Shown piece after piece: positions 1 to 8,379 of a DNA stretch of 64,000 nt. Both the position numbers and the translations under genes were made by a program. Source of the DNA: Spongiactinospora rosea (GTDB lineage Bacteria > Actinomycetota > Actinomycetes > Streptosporangiales > Streptosporangiaceae); assembly GCF_003315795.1 (NCBI RefSeq), contig NZ_QMEY01000009.1, forward strand, positions 186,001 to 250,000. Direction: 5' to 3'. The stretch's first letter is position 1. The number at the start of each line of letters is the position of its first letter. The notes beneath the pieces are model-generated. The model had not been told where the DNA came from. It worked only from the letters and a program-made list of their open reading frames with translations, and made no database searches.

Positions 1-2
1 CT

Positions 3-1043
3 CCCAAATCCGTCACCTATGGTGGCGCGAACCGTACCCGCGTGAGCAGCCAGAGTTGGAAGCGCGCCGTGCGACTGGCCGTGGAACAGGCGCTCGGCGA
101 CCCGGCCGCGCGCACCCGCCGCATCCCTGAGCAGGTCGCACAACGGCTTGTCGCCCGCGGCTGGCCGAGCGAACTCGCCACGGCCGGTGGGCAGCAGGTC
201 GTCCTGTCGGCCGGCAAGGGCCTGAAGGTGGAAGACGATGGTGTCACCTCGGTACTGCTGTACCTGCCCGTCTCCGCCCTCGACGAGCTGGCCGACGTGG
301 CCGCCGAGCACCGCGAGAAGATTGCCGCGGAAGCGGGGAAGAAGAAGCCACCAGCAGTGCTCCCCGCCGCCCGGATCGCCGACGTGCTGTCCCGTCGCAA
401 CGGAGTGATCAACCTGTTCGGCCGGATGCTCGCCGAACTGCCCGGCGCTGAGGTGGACGGTGCGGTCCAGGTCGCGCATGCCTTCACCACCCACAGCACC
501 AGCGCCGAGGTGGACTTTTTCACCGCGGTGGACGACCTCAACCCGGAGGAGATGCGCGGCAGCGGCCATATGAACTCCGCCGAGTTCTCCGCCGGTGTTT
601 TCTACCGCTACGCCAGCGTGGACATCACCGGCCTGCAAGAAAACCTCGCCGACACCGCGTCGGCGGCCGAACTCACCCGTGTCTTCCTGACATCGTTCAT
701 CTCCGCCCTGCCGACCGGCAAGCAGAACTCGACGGCCGCCAACACCATTCCTGACCTGGCCTACCTCGCGGTCCGCGCGGATCGGCCCGTCTCGCTGGCG
801 CCGGCGTTCGAGGCACCGGTACGGCTCACCGCGGAGGGCGGTTACGCGGCACGGTCCCGCGACGTGCTGGCCTCCTACGCCCAGCGTCTGCACACCCTGT
901 GGGGCGAGGAGGGGGTCGTACGACACGCGCACGCTGGAATCGACGCCAAGCAGCTTTCCGGGCTGGGCGGCATGGACAACTCCTACGCCGACCTGATCAA
1001 GAACGCGGTGGCCGCGGCGTTTTCCTCGGGTTCGGGCGAGTGA
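3..1043 (+). CDS. cas7e: Cas7e (CasC/Cse4), 5' end outside window
   Basis: Backbone subunit of the type I-E Cascade complex that coats the crRNA. The reading frame is open to the window edge. Upstream of the first possible GTG (42) it encodes GGANRTRVSSQSWKRA, matching the conserved Cas7e N-terminal motif (GG..R.RVSSQ..KRA), so the gene truly begins before base 1. Later blocks such as HAFTTHSTSAEVDFFTAVDDL and GAGVFYRYASVDI-like sequence (AGVFYRYASVDI) are also typical. It overlaps cas5e by 4 bases (GTGA), as expected in a cas operon; cas3, cse1 and cse2 should lie upstream outside the window. Confidence 0.95.
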   Translation, partial: PKSVTYGGANRTRVSSQSWKRAVRLAVEQALGDPAARTRRIPEQVAQRLVARGWPSELATAGGQQVVLSAGKGLKVEDDGVTSVLLYLPVSALDELADVAAEHREKIAAEAGKKKPPAVLPAARIADVLSRRNGVINLFGRMLAELPGAEVDGAVQVAHAFTTHSTSAEVDFFTAVDDLNPEEMRGSGHMNSAEFSAGVFYRYASVDITGLQENLADTASAAELTRVFLTSFISALPTGKQNSTAANTIPDLAYLAVRADRPVSLAPAFEAPVRLTAEGGYAARSRDVLASYAQRLHTLWGEEGVVRHAHAGIDAKQLSGLGGMDNSYADLIKNAVAAAFSSGSGE

Positions 1044-1801
1044 GCGGGCTGGTCCTGCGTCTGGCCGGGCCGCTCCAGTCCTGGGGTGAACACAGCGCCT
1101 TCACCGAACGTGACACCCAGCGCTTCCCGACTCGGTCCGGCCTGATCGGCATGTTCGCCGGGGCGTACGGCCTGTGTCGCGGCGAAAGCCTCGACCGTTT
1201 CGGGGACCTTGAGTTCGTCATCAGGATCGATCGCCCCGGTGTCCCGCTGGTGGACTTCCACACGGTCGGGGGCGGACGCAGCCGTCAGCAGACCGTGCCC
1301 ACCTCGGAGGGCGGGCGCCGCAGCGTGGAGACCGCCACCATCGTCACCCGCAGGCACTACCTGTCCGATGCGGTGTTCGTCGTGGGCGTCATCGGTCCGC
1401 CCGACGTGATCAAGCCTCTCGGCGATCGGCTTGCCCGGCCGCGATGGCAGCCCTACCTGGGGCGTCGCTCCTGCCCGCCCGACCCACCGCTGCTGCTGCG
1501 CCGTACCGACGATCCGCACCAGGACCTCGCCGAGCACGTCCCTGTCGCGCGCCGCCTGCCTCAATCGAACGGAAACCCCACGCCCGAACCACAACTCGAA
1601 TTCGTCAGGGAAGGAGCCGACTCCCGCGCCACGGCGGTCGCGGAACTGCTCGATGCGCCGGTCAGCTTCGCCCGATTCGACCGGCGTTACCTGCTCCGCA
1701 CGGTCAGCGTCACCCCTCACCATGTGCCCGCACGCCTCTGGCTCGGACACGGAACCGAATACCAGAAAGCCCTGTTCGACTACGCAGGAGGGACATCATG
1801 A
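1040..1801 (+). CDS. cas5e: Cas5e (CasD), Cascade 5'-handle subunit
   Basis: Binds the 5' handle of the crRNA at the base of the Cascade backbone. The GTG at 1040 overlaps the cas7e stop and gives a 253-residue protein starting MSGLVLRLAGPLQSWGEHS. LRLAGPLQSWG is the RAMP-fold Cas5 signature, followed by the typical RDTQRFPTRSGLIGM block. The frame is open further upstream (to 899), but that part runs inside cas7e and is not used. The end overlaps cas6e by ATGA, consistent with translational coupling. Length fits the family (about 220-260 residues). Confidence 0.93.
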   Translation: MSGLVLRLAGPLQSWGEHSAFTERDTQRFPTRSGLIGMFAGAYGLCRGESLDRFGDLEFVIRIDRPGVPLVDFHTVGGGRSRQQTVPTSEGGRRSVETATIVTRRHYLSDAVFVVGVIGPPDVIKPLGDRLARPRWQPYLGRRSCPPDPPLLLRRTDDPHQDLAEHVPVARRLPQSNGNPTPEPQLEFVREGADSRATAVAELLDAPVSFARFDRRYLLRTVSVTPHHVPARLWLGHGTEYQKALFDYAGGTS

Positions 1802-2430
1802 GCACCTGGCTGACGCGGATCGTCCCCGAGCCGCGTAGCCGCCTGGCCCGTCTGGACCTCCGCAACGCCGAAGCCCTGCACAAGCGGGTCATGTCCCTGG
1901 TTCCAGACGGACTCGGTGAGCGGGCCCGAGCCCAGGCGGGCGTGCTTTACCGCTACGACGACACCAGCGCCGTTGGCCCGCACCTGCTCATTCAGACCCG
2001 CGCGCCGGTCGATGCCACCCGGCTGCCCGACCAGTACGGCACGCTCGCCGTACGCGACCTCACCCCACTCCTGAACATGCTGCGGCCGGAACTCGCCGTT
2101 CAGTACCGAATCATCGCCAACACCTCCAAACGGCTCGGCCGAACTTCGGAGCGTTCCGGCAAGCTGGTCGCCCTACGCGGACCGGAGGCCGACGAATGGT
2201 GGCATGCCAGGGCCCAGGCGAACGGCCTGATCCTGCGTACCGTCGTCTCGACATCACTGCCCGACATCCGCAGTCCGGGCAAGGCGGGGATACGACACGC
2301 CGCGACCCGCTTCGACGGCATCGCCGTAGTGAAGGACGCTGAGCTGGTACAACAGGCCGTGCTCAACGGAATCGGCCGCGGCAAGGCGTACGGTTGTGGC
2401 CTGCTGAGCCTCGCTCCGACGGCCCTCTGA
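1798..2430 (+). CDS. cas6e: Cas6e (CasE), crRNA-processing endoribonuclease
   Basis: Cleaves the pre-crRNA in the repeat hairpin and stays bound to the 3' handle. 210 residues from the ATG at 1798, which overlaps the cas5e stop. The start MSTWLTRI followed by NAEALHKRVMSLVP contains the family's N-terminal His region (catalytic Tyr/His area), and the C-terminus GIGRGKAYGCGLLSLAP is the glycine-rich RNA-binding loop characteristic of Cas6e. The stop overlaps the cas1e ATG (TGATG). No disruption is seen, so crRNA processing could be intact. Confidence 0.93.
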   Translation: MSTWLTRIVPEPRSRLARLDLRNAEALHKRVMSLVPDGLGERARAQAGVLYRYDDTSAVGPHLLIQTRAPVDATRLPDQYGTLAVRDLTPLLNMLRPELAVQYRIIANTSKRLGRTSERSGKLVALRGPEADEWWHARAQANGLILRTVVSTSLPDIRSPGKAGIRHAATRFDGIAVVKDAELVQQAVLNGIGRGKAYGCGLLSLAPTAL

Positions 2431-3415
2431 TGGCCGGGCCCGCCAACGCCAAACGGCGTCTCGGTCAACCCACGCTGGCGATGCTGCCGCGCATCGCGGA
2501 CTCACTTTCCTTTCTTTATATGGAGAGTGTCCGAATCGTCCAGGATGACACCGGCGTGTGCGCCCAGGTGGAATCACCTCGGGGCATCGAACGCGTCTAT
2601 CTGCCGACCGCCTCCCTCGCCTGCGGACTCCTCGGCCCGGGCACATCCATCACACAACCCGCCCTCGCCACCTTCGCCCGGCACGGCACCAGCCTGGTAT
2701 GCGTCGGCGCGGGCGGCGTACGCTCCTACGCGGGCATCCTGCCCGCTCAGCTCACCACCGACTGGCTGGAACGCCAGGTCCGCGCCTGGGCGAACGACGA
2801 CGAACGACTCCGTGTTGCCATCCGGATGTACGAGCACCGGTTCGGGGCGGGCTCTCTTCCTTCTGCGGTCAACCTCAGCTCCGCGGCTTGGAGGGCCAGC
2901 GGATCAAGGCGTTGTATCGCATGCTGGCGACGAAGTACGGCATCACCCGCTTCCGCCGTAACTACGACCCGGCCGCTTGGGACGCACAAGACCCGGTCAA
3001 CCTGGCACTGTCCGCGGCGAATGCCGCCCTCTACGGGGTCGTCCATGCCGCCACACTGGCGCTGGGCTGCTCGCCGGCATTGGGCTTCGTTCATGCGGGT
3101 ACCCAGATGGCGTTCGTGTATGACATCGCCGACCTCTACAAGGCCAAGGTGACCATCCCGCTCGCCTTCTCGCTGGCCGCTTCCGCACAGCCCGAGCGTG
3201 AGGCACGTACGCGACTCCGCAAGGAGTTCCGGCTGATCAAGCTCATGCCCACGATCGTCTCCGACCTCCAGAAGATGATCGCTCCGGACGCCGTCGAGGC
3301 CGCATCTACCGCTCGCACCGCCGACATCGTCCATCTCTGGGGCCCAGATCTCGGCTCTCTCCCGGCGGGCGTGAACTACGGCGACGACCTGGCCAGCGGC
3401 GACATCCCCTGGTAA
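2430..3415 (+). pseudogene. cas1e: Cas1e integrase with internal frameshift
   Basis: Cas1 joins new spacers into the array with Cas2. From ATG 2430 the frame reads a normal Cas1e N-terminus (PTLAMLPRIADSLSFLYME, VQDDTGVCAQVESP, GPGTSITQPAL, ILPAQLTTDWLERQVRAW). At about 2873-2876 the family homology switches to the -1 frame, which continues QLRGLEGQRIKALY, FRRNYDPAAW, DPVNLALSAANAALYGVVHA, GFVHAGTQMAFVYDIADLYK and ends at 3415. One missing base explains the switch. The metal-ligand residues (Glu of the SAANAALYG region, His of GFVHAG, Asp of YDIADLYK) all lie after the shift. Either the gene is inactive or the base is a sequence error; no slippery heptamer was noticed. Confidence 0.85.
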
Positions 3416-3469
3416 GCCTCAACCTCGTCGGTGTGCGGGGCGTCGCATTCCTCAGAAGGTGTATCTCGC

Positions 3470-3772
3470 ATGGCATCCATGATCGTCATATCCACCACCG
3501 CTGTCCCCGACCATGTCCGCGGGGCCCTCACTCGCTGGCTCATCGAACCGGCCCCCGGCCTGTACGTCGGCACCGTCTCAGCCCGCGTCCGCGACGAGCT
3601 CTGGTCCGCTCTCGGCGCATGCATCGCCGACGGCGCCGCCGTGTGTCTTCACCCTGCGGAAAACGAGCAAGGCTTCACCATCCGCACCGTCGGCGAACGC
3701 CGCCGCCACGTCGCCGACTTCGACGGCCTCCAACTCGTCCGGTTCCTTCCAGAAGTACCTGTCCAACCATGA
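3470..3772 (+). CDS. cas2e: Cas2e, adaptation-complex subunit
   Basis: Structural partner of Cas1 in spacer integration. The best start is the ATG at 3470 (MASMIVISTTAVPDHVRGAL), preceded by an AAGG-type ribosome site; it gives 100 residues, normal for Cas2e (about 95-115). An in-frame GTG at 3431 would add 13 unconserved residues. IEPAPGLYVGTVSARVRDELW and the C-terminal block with IRTVGERRRHVADFDGLQLV follow the family pattern. It is intact, unlike cas1e just upstream, and lies 72 bases before the first repeat. Confidence 0.92.
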   Translation: MASMIVISTTAVPDHVRGALTRWLIEPAPGLYVGTVSARVRDELWSALGACIADGAAVCLHPAENEQGFTIRTVGERRRHVADFDGLQLVRFLPEVPVQP

Positions 3773-3844
3773 CCCCTAAAAAATCACCGACAAACACCGA
3801 CATCACATCACCGCAGGTCGCACGAGTTTCCGCACTTCACGAAG
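3773..3844 (+). promoter_or_regulatory. CRISPR leader
   Basis: This 72-base stretch between the cas2e stop and the first repeat is clearly richer in A/T than its surroundings (for example CCCCTAAAAAATCACC). It lies at the end of the array with perfect repeats, while the decayed repeats are at the far end, which places the leader here. It should contain the array promoter and the Cas1-Cas2 integration signals; no precise -10/-35 boxes are claimed. Confidence 0.7.
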
Positions 3845-4299
3845 GTCCTCCCCACGCCCGTGGGGGTGAGCCTTCGGCGGTGGCGGTGGCGGTGGTCGTG
3901 GTGGTGTCCTCCCCACGCCCGTGGGGGTGAGCCTTCGGCGGTGGCGGTGGCGGTGGTCGTGGTGGTGTCCTCCCCACGCCCGTGGGGGTGAGCCTTCGGC
4001 GGTGGCGGTGGCGGTGGTCGTGGTGGTGTCCTCCCCACGCCCGTGGGGGTGAGCCGGTGTCAGGCGGACGCGCGGGCCATGCCCTGCGGTCCTCCCCACG
4101 CCCGTGGGGGTGAGCCTTCACCCTCCAGGAGCATCCGGGGCTGCTGCGCGTCCTCCCCACGCCCGTGAGGGTGAGTCGCTGGACTTCGGCGCCCTTTGAG
4201 GGGCGATCTTGCCCTCCCCACGCTCGTGGGGGTGAGTCGCGAATGTTCGGCCCCATCGATGTAGCCGTGCTGTCCTCCCGCGCTCGTAGGGGCTGCCAG
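3845..4299 (+). CRISPR. Type I-E CRISPR array, 8 repeats and 7 spacers
   Basis: 28-base repeats begin at 3845, 3906, 3967, 4028, 4089, 4150, 4211 and 4272, a strict 61-base period, so every spacer is 33 bases. The repeat begins GTCCTCCCC, has the palindromic core CCCACGCCCGTGGG and ends GTGAGCC, the usual actinobacterial I-E repeat. Repeats 1-5 are identical. Repeats 6 and 7 have substitutions and repeat 8 is strongly degenerate, marking the trailer end. Spacers 1, 2 and 3 are identical GGN-rich sequences (3873-3905, 3934-3966, 3995-4027), so only five different spacers exist. The array is directly downstream of cas2e. Confidence 0.97.
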
Positions 4300-4546
4300 G
4301 TGCATGGGCCACCTATTCCCGTGCAGGAACCCGGCTACAACAGGCGCATCGCCTTCTGGGCGTTGTTGGGCGCGCCGTGGGCGCGCCTGGGTGTGCGCCG
4401 GGTGTTCGCCTGGGGGCGCTGGGTTTCTTCGCCGGTGGGGGCGGTGGTGAGCTTGCTCTGCGCGATTGGACGGACTGGTCCCGTCCACCCTGTCTGCCAG
4501 GGCGGTGTGCTCTGGTGGCCCCGGGAAGATCACTGGGAGGAACGCC

Positions 4547-5227
4547 ATGAGCAAGGACCAGGCAGACACCGTTGTCCTCGCCTCGGGCGGGCTGGACAGT
4601 ACGGTTTTGGCCTATCACCTGCGGGACAAAGGCCGCCGGATTCGGATGGTCTCGTTCGACTACGGGCAGCGGCATCGGCGTGAGCTTCAGGCCGCTGCCC
4701 TGGTGGCGACCGCTCTGCGGGTGACTCACGATGTGGTGGACCTGAGCGTCCTCGGTCGGCTGCTGGGCGGCTCGGCGCTCACCGATGACTCGGTCGCCGT
4801 GCCCGACGGGCACTACACCGACTCCAGCATGGAGGCGACCATCGTTCCCAACCGCAACGCCATCCTGACCGCCATCGCTGTCGGGATCGCATCTGCGGAA
4901 GGCTGCGGCCAGGTAGCGCTCGGGGTGCATGCCGGCGATCACCCCGTCTATCCCGACTGCCGGCCGGACTTCGTCGAGTTGGCGGACCGGATCGCTCAGG
5001 CTGCCACGGCGAACACGGTGCGGGTGGTGGCGCCGTTCGTGACGTGGAGCAAGGGCGAGATCGTCGGCCATGGGGCCGCGTTGGGTGTGCCGTATGACCT
5101 GACCTGGTCCTGCTACCGGGGCGAACTGCTGCACTGCGGGAGGTGCGGGACCTGCGTCGAGCGGCGAGAGGCGTTTGAGCTGGCCGGGGTGCCCGATCCG
5201 ACCGGGTATGCGGGCGGGAGGCACTGA
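4547..5227 (+). CDS. queC: QueC, 7-cyano-7-deazaguanine (preQ0) synthase
   Basis: Converts 7-carboxy-7-deazaguanine plus ammonia and ATP to preQ0, the last preQ0 step. 226 residues from ATG 4547 with a GGGAGG ribosome site. The PP-loop SGGLDST lies at residues 13-19; FDYGQRHRREL and the PNRNA block follow. The C-terminal zinc site uses C189, C197, C200 and C203 (CYRGELLHCGRCGTC). It is first in a long same-strand gene set and is followed after 4 bases by queD. The roughly 250 bases before it, after the last CRISPR repeat, probably hold the cassette promoter; no known riboswitch was recognised there. Confidence 0.96.
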   Translation: MSKDQADTVVLASGGLDSTVLAYHLRDKGRRIRMVSFDYGQRHRRELQAAALVATALRVTHDVVDLSVLGRLLGGSALTDDSVAVPDGHYTDSSMEATIVPNRNAILTAIAVGIASAEGCGQVALGVHAGDHPVYPDCRPDFVELADRIAQAATANTVRVVAPFVTWSKGEIVGHGAALGVPYDLTWSCYRGELLHCGRCGTCVERREAFELAGVPDPTGYAGGRH

Positions 5228-5231
5228 GACG

Positions 5232-5612
5232 ATGGGCACGTTCGAGATCGCCAAGCGGTTTCGGTTCGAGGCCGCGCATCGGATCGGTGGCCTGCCGAAG
5301 GGCCATCCGTGTGGGCGTGTGCATGGGCACTCCTACCAGGTCGAGGTACGGCTGGCCGCGGAGCGGCTGACGGCTCCCGGGTTCGTGACGGACTTTGGGG
5401 AGTTGGCGCCGCTGGGCAAGTACCTCCAGGCGACCTTCGATCACCAGCTACTCAACGACGTGCTCGACGTCGAGCCGACCTCCGAGAACCTCGCAGTGCA
5501 TCTGGCCTGCTGGTTCCTGGACAACCTTCAGCCCGGCCTGCCGGGGCGCCTGGTCGCGGTCCGGGTGGCTGAGACGGCGACGAGCTGGGCCGAGTACCGG
5601 GTGGAGCCGTGA
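5232..5612 (+). CDS. queD: QueD, 6-carboxy-5,6,7,8-tetrahydropterin synthase
   Basis: Turns 7,8-dihydroneopterin triphosphate into 6-carboxytetrahydropterin, the second step towards preQ0. 126 residues from ATG 5232. Zinc ligands H16 (FEAAHR), H31 and H33 (RVHGHSY) and the catalytic C27 (HPCGR) are present, as are the FDHQLLN and PTSENLA blocks seen in QueD/PTPS proteins. It overlaps queE by four bases. The Cys-x3-His-Gly-His arrangement fits QueD better than mammalian-type PTPS. Confidence 0.96.
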   Translation: MGTFEIAKRFRFEAAHRIGGLPKGHPCGRVHGHSYQVEVRLAAERLTAPGFVTDFGELAPLGKYLQATFDHQLLNDVLDVEPTSENLAVHLACWFLDNLQPGLPGRLVAVRVAETATSWAEYRVEP

Positions 5613-6307
5613 CGACCGCGACGCGGTTGCTGGTGGCCGAGACCTTCGGACCGACGCTTCAGGGGGAGGGCCCGAGCTGCGGCGAGCAGGCGATGTTCAT
5701 CCGGCTGTCGCGGTGCAACCTGAGTTGCGGCTTCTGCGACACCCCGTACACCTGGGACTGGGCCCGGTACGACCCCCATCACGAGGCTCGTTGGCAATCG
5801 GTCGCGGAACTTGCGGAGTGGGCTGGCGGGCATTCGCCACGGCTGGTCGTGATCACAGGTGGGGAGCCGTTGATTCAGCAGGACCGCCTGCTTCCACTCG
5901 TGGACGTGCTGATCGCTGATGGCAGACGAGTGGAGATCGAGACGAACGGCACGATCGCTCCCACGCCGGGCTTGGTCCGCGAGGGCGTACAGTTCAACGT
6001 CTCCCCGAAGCTCGGCAACGCCGGTCTCGCAGAAGATCACCGGATCGTGCCCGCCGCGCTGACCGCACTGGCCGACACCGGCAACGCGATCTTCAAGTTC
6101 GTCGCGACCGAGCCCGCGGACTTGGCCGAGGTCGCTGAGCTGGAAGAACGGTACGCTCTGGCGCCGATCTGGGTGATGCCCGAGGGCACGACCACCCAGG
6201 CCGTACTCGATCGCGCCCGGCAACTCGCCGACCAGGTCATCGCTCGCGGCTGGAACCTCTCCCTCCGCCTCCAGGTCCTGTTGTGGGAGGGCGAACGTGG
6301 CCGCTGA
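5609..6307 (+). CDS. queE: QueE, 7-carboxy-7-deazaguanine synthase (radical SAM)
   Basis: Radical SAM enzyme that contracts carboxytetrahydropterin to 7-carboxy-7-deazaguanine. 232 residues from GTG 5609, which overlaps the queD stop. The cluster motif is C36-x3-C40-x2-C43 (CNLSCGFC) with a canonical CX3CX2C spacing. The start FGPTLQGEGPSCG is the QueE substrate-binding signature, and VITGGEPLIQ, IETNGT and VQFNVSPKLGN follow. Together with queC, queD and the downstream folE it completes the GTP-to-preQ0 path within one gene set. Confidence 0.95.
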   Translation: MTTATRLLVAETFGPTLQGEGPSCGEQAMFIRLSRCNLSCGFCDTPYTWDWARYDPHHEARWQSVAELAEWAGGHSPRLVVITGGEPLIQQDRLLPLVDVLIADGRRVEIETNGTIAPTPGLVREGVQFNVSPKLGNAGLAEDHRIVPAALTALADTGNAIFKFVATEPADLAEVAELEERYALAPIWVMPEGTTTQAVLDRARQLADQVIARGWNLSLRLQVLLWEGERGR

Positions 6308-6722
6308 CCCGCGCAGTGGGCTGGTCATCGTCGGATGCTCCCGTCGCAAACTCGACACCGCCCAGCCGGTCCCCGCCCTGGAGCTGTACCAGGGATGGTG
6401 CTTCCCGCAGCTCCGCGCCAGGATCGCCCGCGGCCCGGCGTACCGCGACCGCGTGCTGATCCTTTCCGCGCTGCATGGCCTGATCCCCGCCGATACCCCC
6501 ATAACCCCCTACGACCAGCAGCTCACCCCCAGACGAGCTGCCCAGCTACGGCCAACAACCGCCGCGACCTTGGCCAGTCGGCCGGCATCGCGTGTACTGC
6601 TCCTCCTGGAACCCCGCTACCGCGACGCGCTCCCCGACCTGCCGAACACCATCGAGATCAACGATGCCGTCCGCGATTGGCCGAAGGCGGCAGCGGTCCT
6701 GGACTCCTGGGGCTGGCCATGA
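6297..6722 (+). CDS. DUF6884-like protein
   Basis: 141 residues from GTG 6297, overlapping queE by 11 bases. The N-terminal GCSRRK motif, the PALELYQG segment and the central LILSALHGLIPADTPITPYD block resemble DUF6884 proteins (YaaA-like in overall pattern), whose biochemical role is not settled. The Cys/Arg/Lys start motif and the His-Gly pair look like a small nucleotide- or nucleic-acid-related fold, but that is inference. It overlaps the next gene by ATGA. Its place between preQ0 synthesis and a phosphoribosyltransferase suggests action on a deazaguanine base or nucleotide. Confidence 0.75.
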   Translation: MAADPRSGLVIVGCSRRKLDTAQPVPALELYQGWCFPQLRARIARGPAYRDRVLILSALHGLIPADTPITPYDQQLTPRRAAQLRPTTAATLASRPASRVLLLLEPRYRDALPDLPNTIEINDAVRDWPKAAAVLDSWGWP

Positions 6723-7246
6723 TCATCAAACGCATCTACCAGCACAAGCGGATCTGGTCCCTGAGCAACGAGCGCTTCGAGGCAGCAGTAGCACTGCTCG
6801 CCGAGCACGAACGCCGGAACGCTCCAACCCTGCTCGTCGGCATCGCCCGAGGCGGCGTACGGCTTGCGCATCACCTCGCCGCCCGCCTTCAGGTCCCCGC
6901 CACGTTCATCACGGCCCGCCACAACCCCGACGACACGATCGAATCCCCCGCTACCGGACACGTCACCGTCACCGACATCCCCACCATCGACCCAGCGGAA
7001 CGAATCCTCCTGGTCGATGACGTATGCGGATCAGGCGCGACCCTAGCCACGGTTGCAGGCGTGCTGGCCGTACCTGCCACCCGCGCCGCCACCCTGTGCC
7101 GCAACGTCGGAGCCGCCCACCACCCCGATGCCTGGGTCTGGGATGTCGCCGACTGGACCGTCTTCCCCTGGGAGACCGCGCCGCCCGACGTGTCGCCACG
7201 CCCCCTGCCGTTTCCCCATCGCATCCGAACGAGGAGCGAACCATGA
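6719..7246 (+). CDS. Phosphoribosyltransferase
   Basis: 175 residues from ATG 6719. Residues 96-110 (ILLVDDVCGSGATLA) are a clear PRPP-binding loop of type I phosphoribosyltransferases, and LLVGIARGGVRLAHHLA is the upstream flexible-loop region. Such enzymes join a base to PRPP or run the reverse reaction. Next to queC/D/E the natural guess is transfer of ribose 5-phosphate to preQ0 or a related 7-deazapurine, which is unproven. Overlaps both neighbours by ATGA. Confidence 0.85.
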   Translation: MIIKRIYQHKRIWSLSNERFEAAVALLAEHERRNAPTLLVGIARGGVRLAHHLAARLQVPATFITARHNPDDTIESPATGHVTVTDIPTIDPAERILLVDDVCGSGATLATVAGVLAVPATRAATLCRNVGAAHHPDAWVWDVADWTVFPWETAPPDVSPRPLPFPHRIRTRSEP

Positions 7247-8379
7247 GCGTCATCGCCTTCTGCCTGCTCACCTACGCCCCCGACGAGCCGGCCGGGATAG
7301 AACGCAGCGTGGCCGCCCTGATGGAAGGCTGCCGCCGGCTCGGCCACCGGCCGCTCGTCCTGACCGCCACGATCCCCGGCCATCCCGCCAAAAGTCCGGA
7401 CATCATCCCGCTACGCTCCCTCGTCCTACCCCGCCCGATCATGGGCAAGCACATCCGGGAGGCGCTCGACCACCCCGCCCCGGTCGTCACCGAGCTCCAC
7501 CGCATCCTGCGTGAACGCGAAGTCGAGATGGTCTGCTGGATCGACGCGCTCTGGGGCCTCGGGTACCTCGGCGCGGCCCCGGACGACATCCGCTCGGTGC
7601 TGATGGTCCACAAGATCCGCAAAGACGACCTCTTCCACGACGCCATCGCCACCGCCGACCTGGTGTGCCCGATCAGCGACTACCTCCTGCACGAGGCCAC
7701 GGCCGCGGGACTCGACACGCGCACCTGGCATCTGATCCCCAACGCGCTGCTCAGCCCGGTCCGCCCCGTCCCCGCCCCGGAACGCGAACTGCTGCGCCGC
7801 CGCGCCCCGGTCCGGATCGTCTCGCGGGCCGAACCGTACAAGGGCCTGGCCGAACTCCTCCAAGCGCTCCCCGACACCTGGACACGCCCAGTGGAGATCG
7901 TCCTGGCCGAGGCGGGCTTCGAGTACTGGCAGGGCATGCAGTCCGACGTCATCGACGCCTGCCAGCGTGCCGCCAGAGCGCGGCCGGAGGTGGTACGGCT
8001 GCTGCCCGCGATGCCGTGGCGTGCCGTACCGGACTTCCTGGCCGGGGCATGCACCACGGTGATCTCCAGCTACGAACCGGAGACCTTCTGCAACACGGCC
8101 GCGGAAGCGCTCAGCGTCGGCACCCCGGTCGCCGGGTTCTCGCTGGGCAATCTTCCGTACCTGATCGGAGCGGCGGGCCCACTTGTCCCCCTGCAACACG
8201 GCTACCGCGCCCTATGGGACCAGCTCGCCCACTTCCTGGACGACCCGCACCACTATCACGCCGCCGCCCGCGTGGCACCCGAGCGCGTACGCAACAACCG
8301 GCCCGAACAGGCCGTCGCCGCCCTGCTGGCCCACGGACAGGAGGCCCCGAATGCCGCCGTTCGGACTCACACCCGCTGA
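7243..8379 (+). CDS. GT4-type glycosyltransferase
   Basis: 378 residues from ATG 7243 with an AGGAG ribosome site. The N-terminal half (FCLLTYAPDEPAGIERSVAAL) and the C-terminal donor-binding half (IVSRAEPYKGLAELLQALP, then E-TFCNTAA-E, the EX7E motif, and ALSVGTPVAG) give the GT-B/GT4 pattern. It should use a nucleotide sugar; the acceptor is unknown. With a PIG-L deacetylase immediately downstream, a GlcNAc-type donor followed by deacetylation is attractive, as in other glycosylated metabolites, but this is inference. It overlaps the deacetylase start by 29 bases. Confidence 0.88.
   Translation: MSVIAFCLLTYAPDEPAGIERSVAALMEGCRRLGHRPLVLTATIPGHPAKSPDIIPLRSLVLPRPIMGKHIREALDHPAPVVTELHRILREREVEMVCWIDALWGLGYLGAAPDDIRSVLMVHKIRKDDLFHDAIATADLVCPISDYLLHEATAAGLDTRTWHLIPNALLSPVRPVPAPERELLRRRAPVRIVSRAEPYKGLAELLQALPDTWTRPVEIVLAEAGFEYWQGMQSDVIDACQRAARARPEVVRLLPAMPWRAVPDFLAGACTTVISSYEPETFCNTAAEALSVGTPVAGFSLGNLPYLIGAAGPLVPLQHGYRALWDQLAHFLDDPHHYHAAARVAPERVRNNRPEQAVAALLAHGQEAPNAAVRTHTR

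Noticed and set aside
3803..4256. Minus-strand frames full of repeated Gly/Arg/Pro-type peptide across the array
   Set aside because: They are translations of the CRISPR repeats and spacers, not genes.
4300..4546. Possible preQ1 or other riboswitch upstream of queC
   Set aside because: No known preQ1 class pattern was found; only an ordinary short hairpin is visible.
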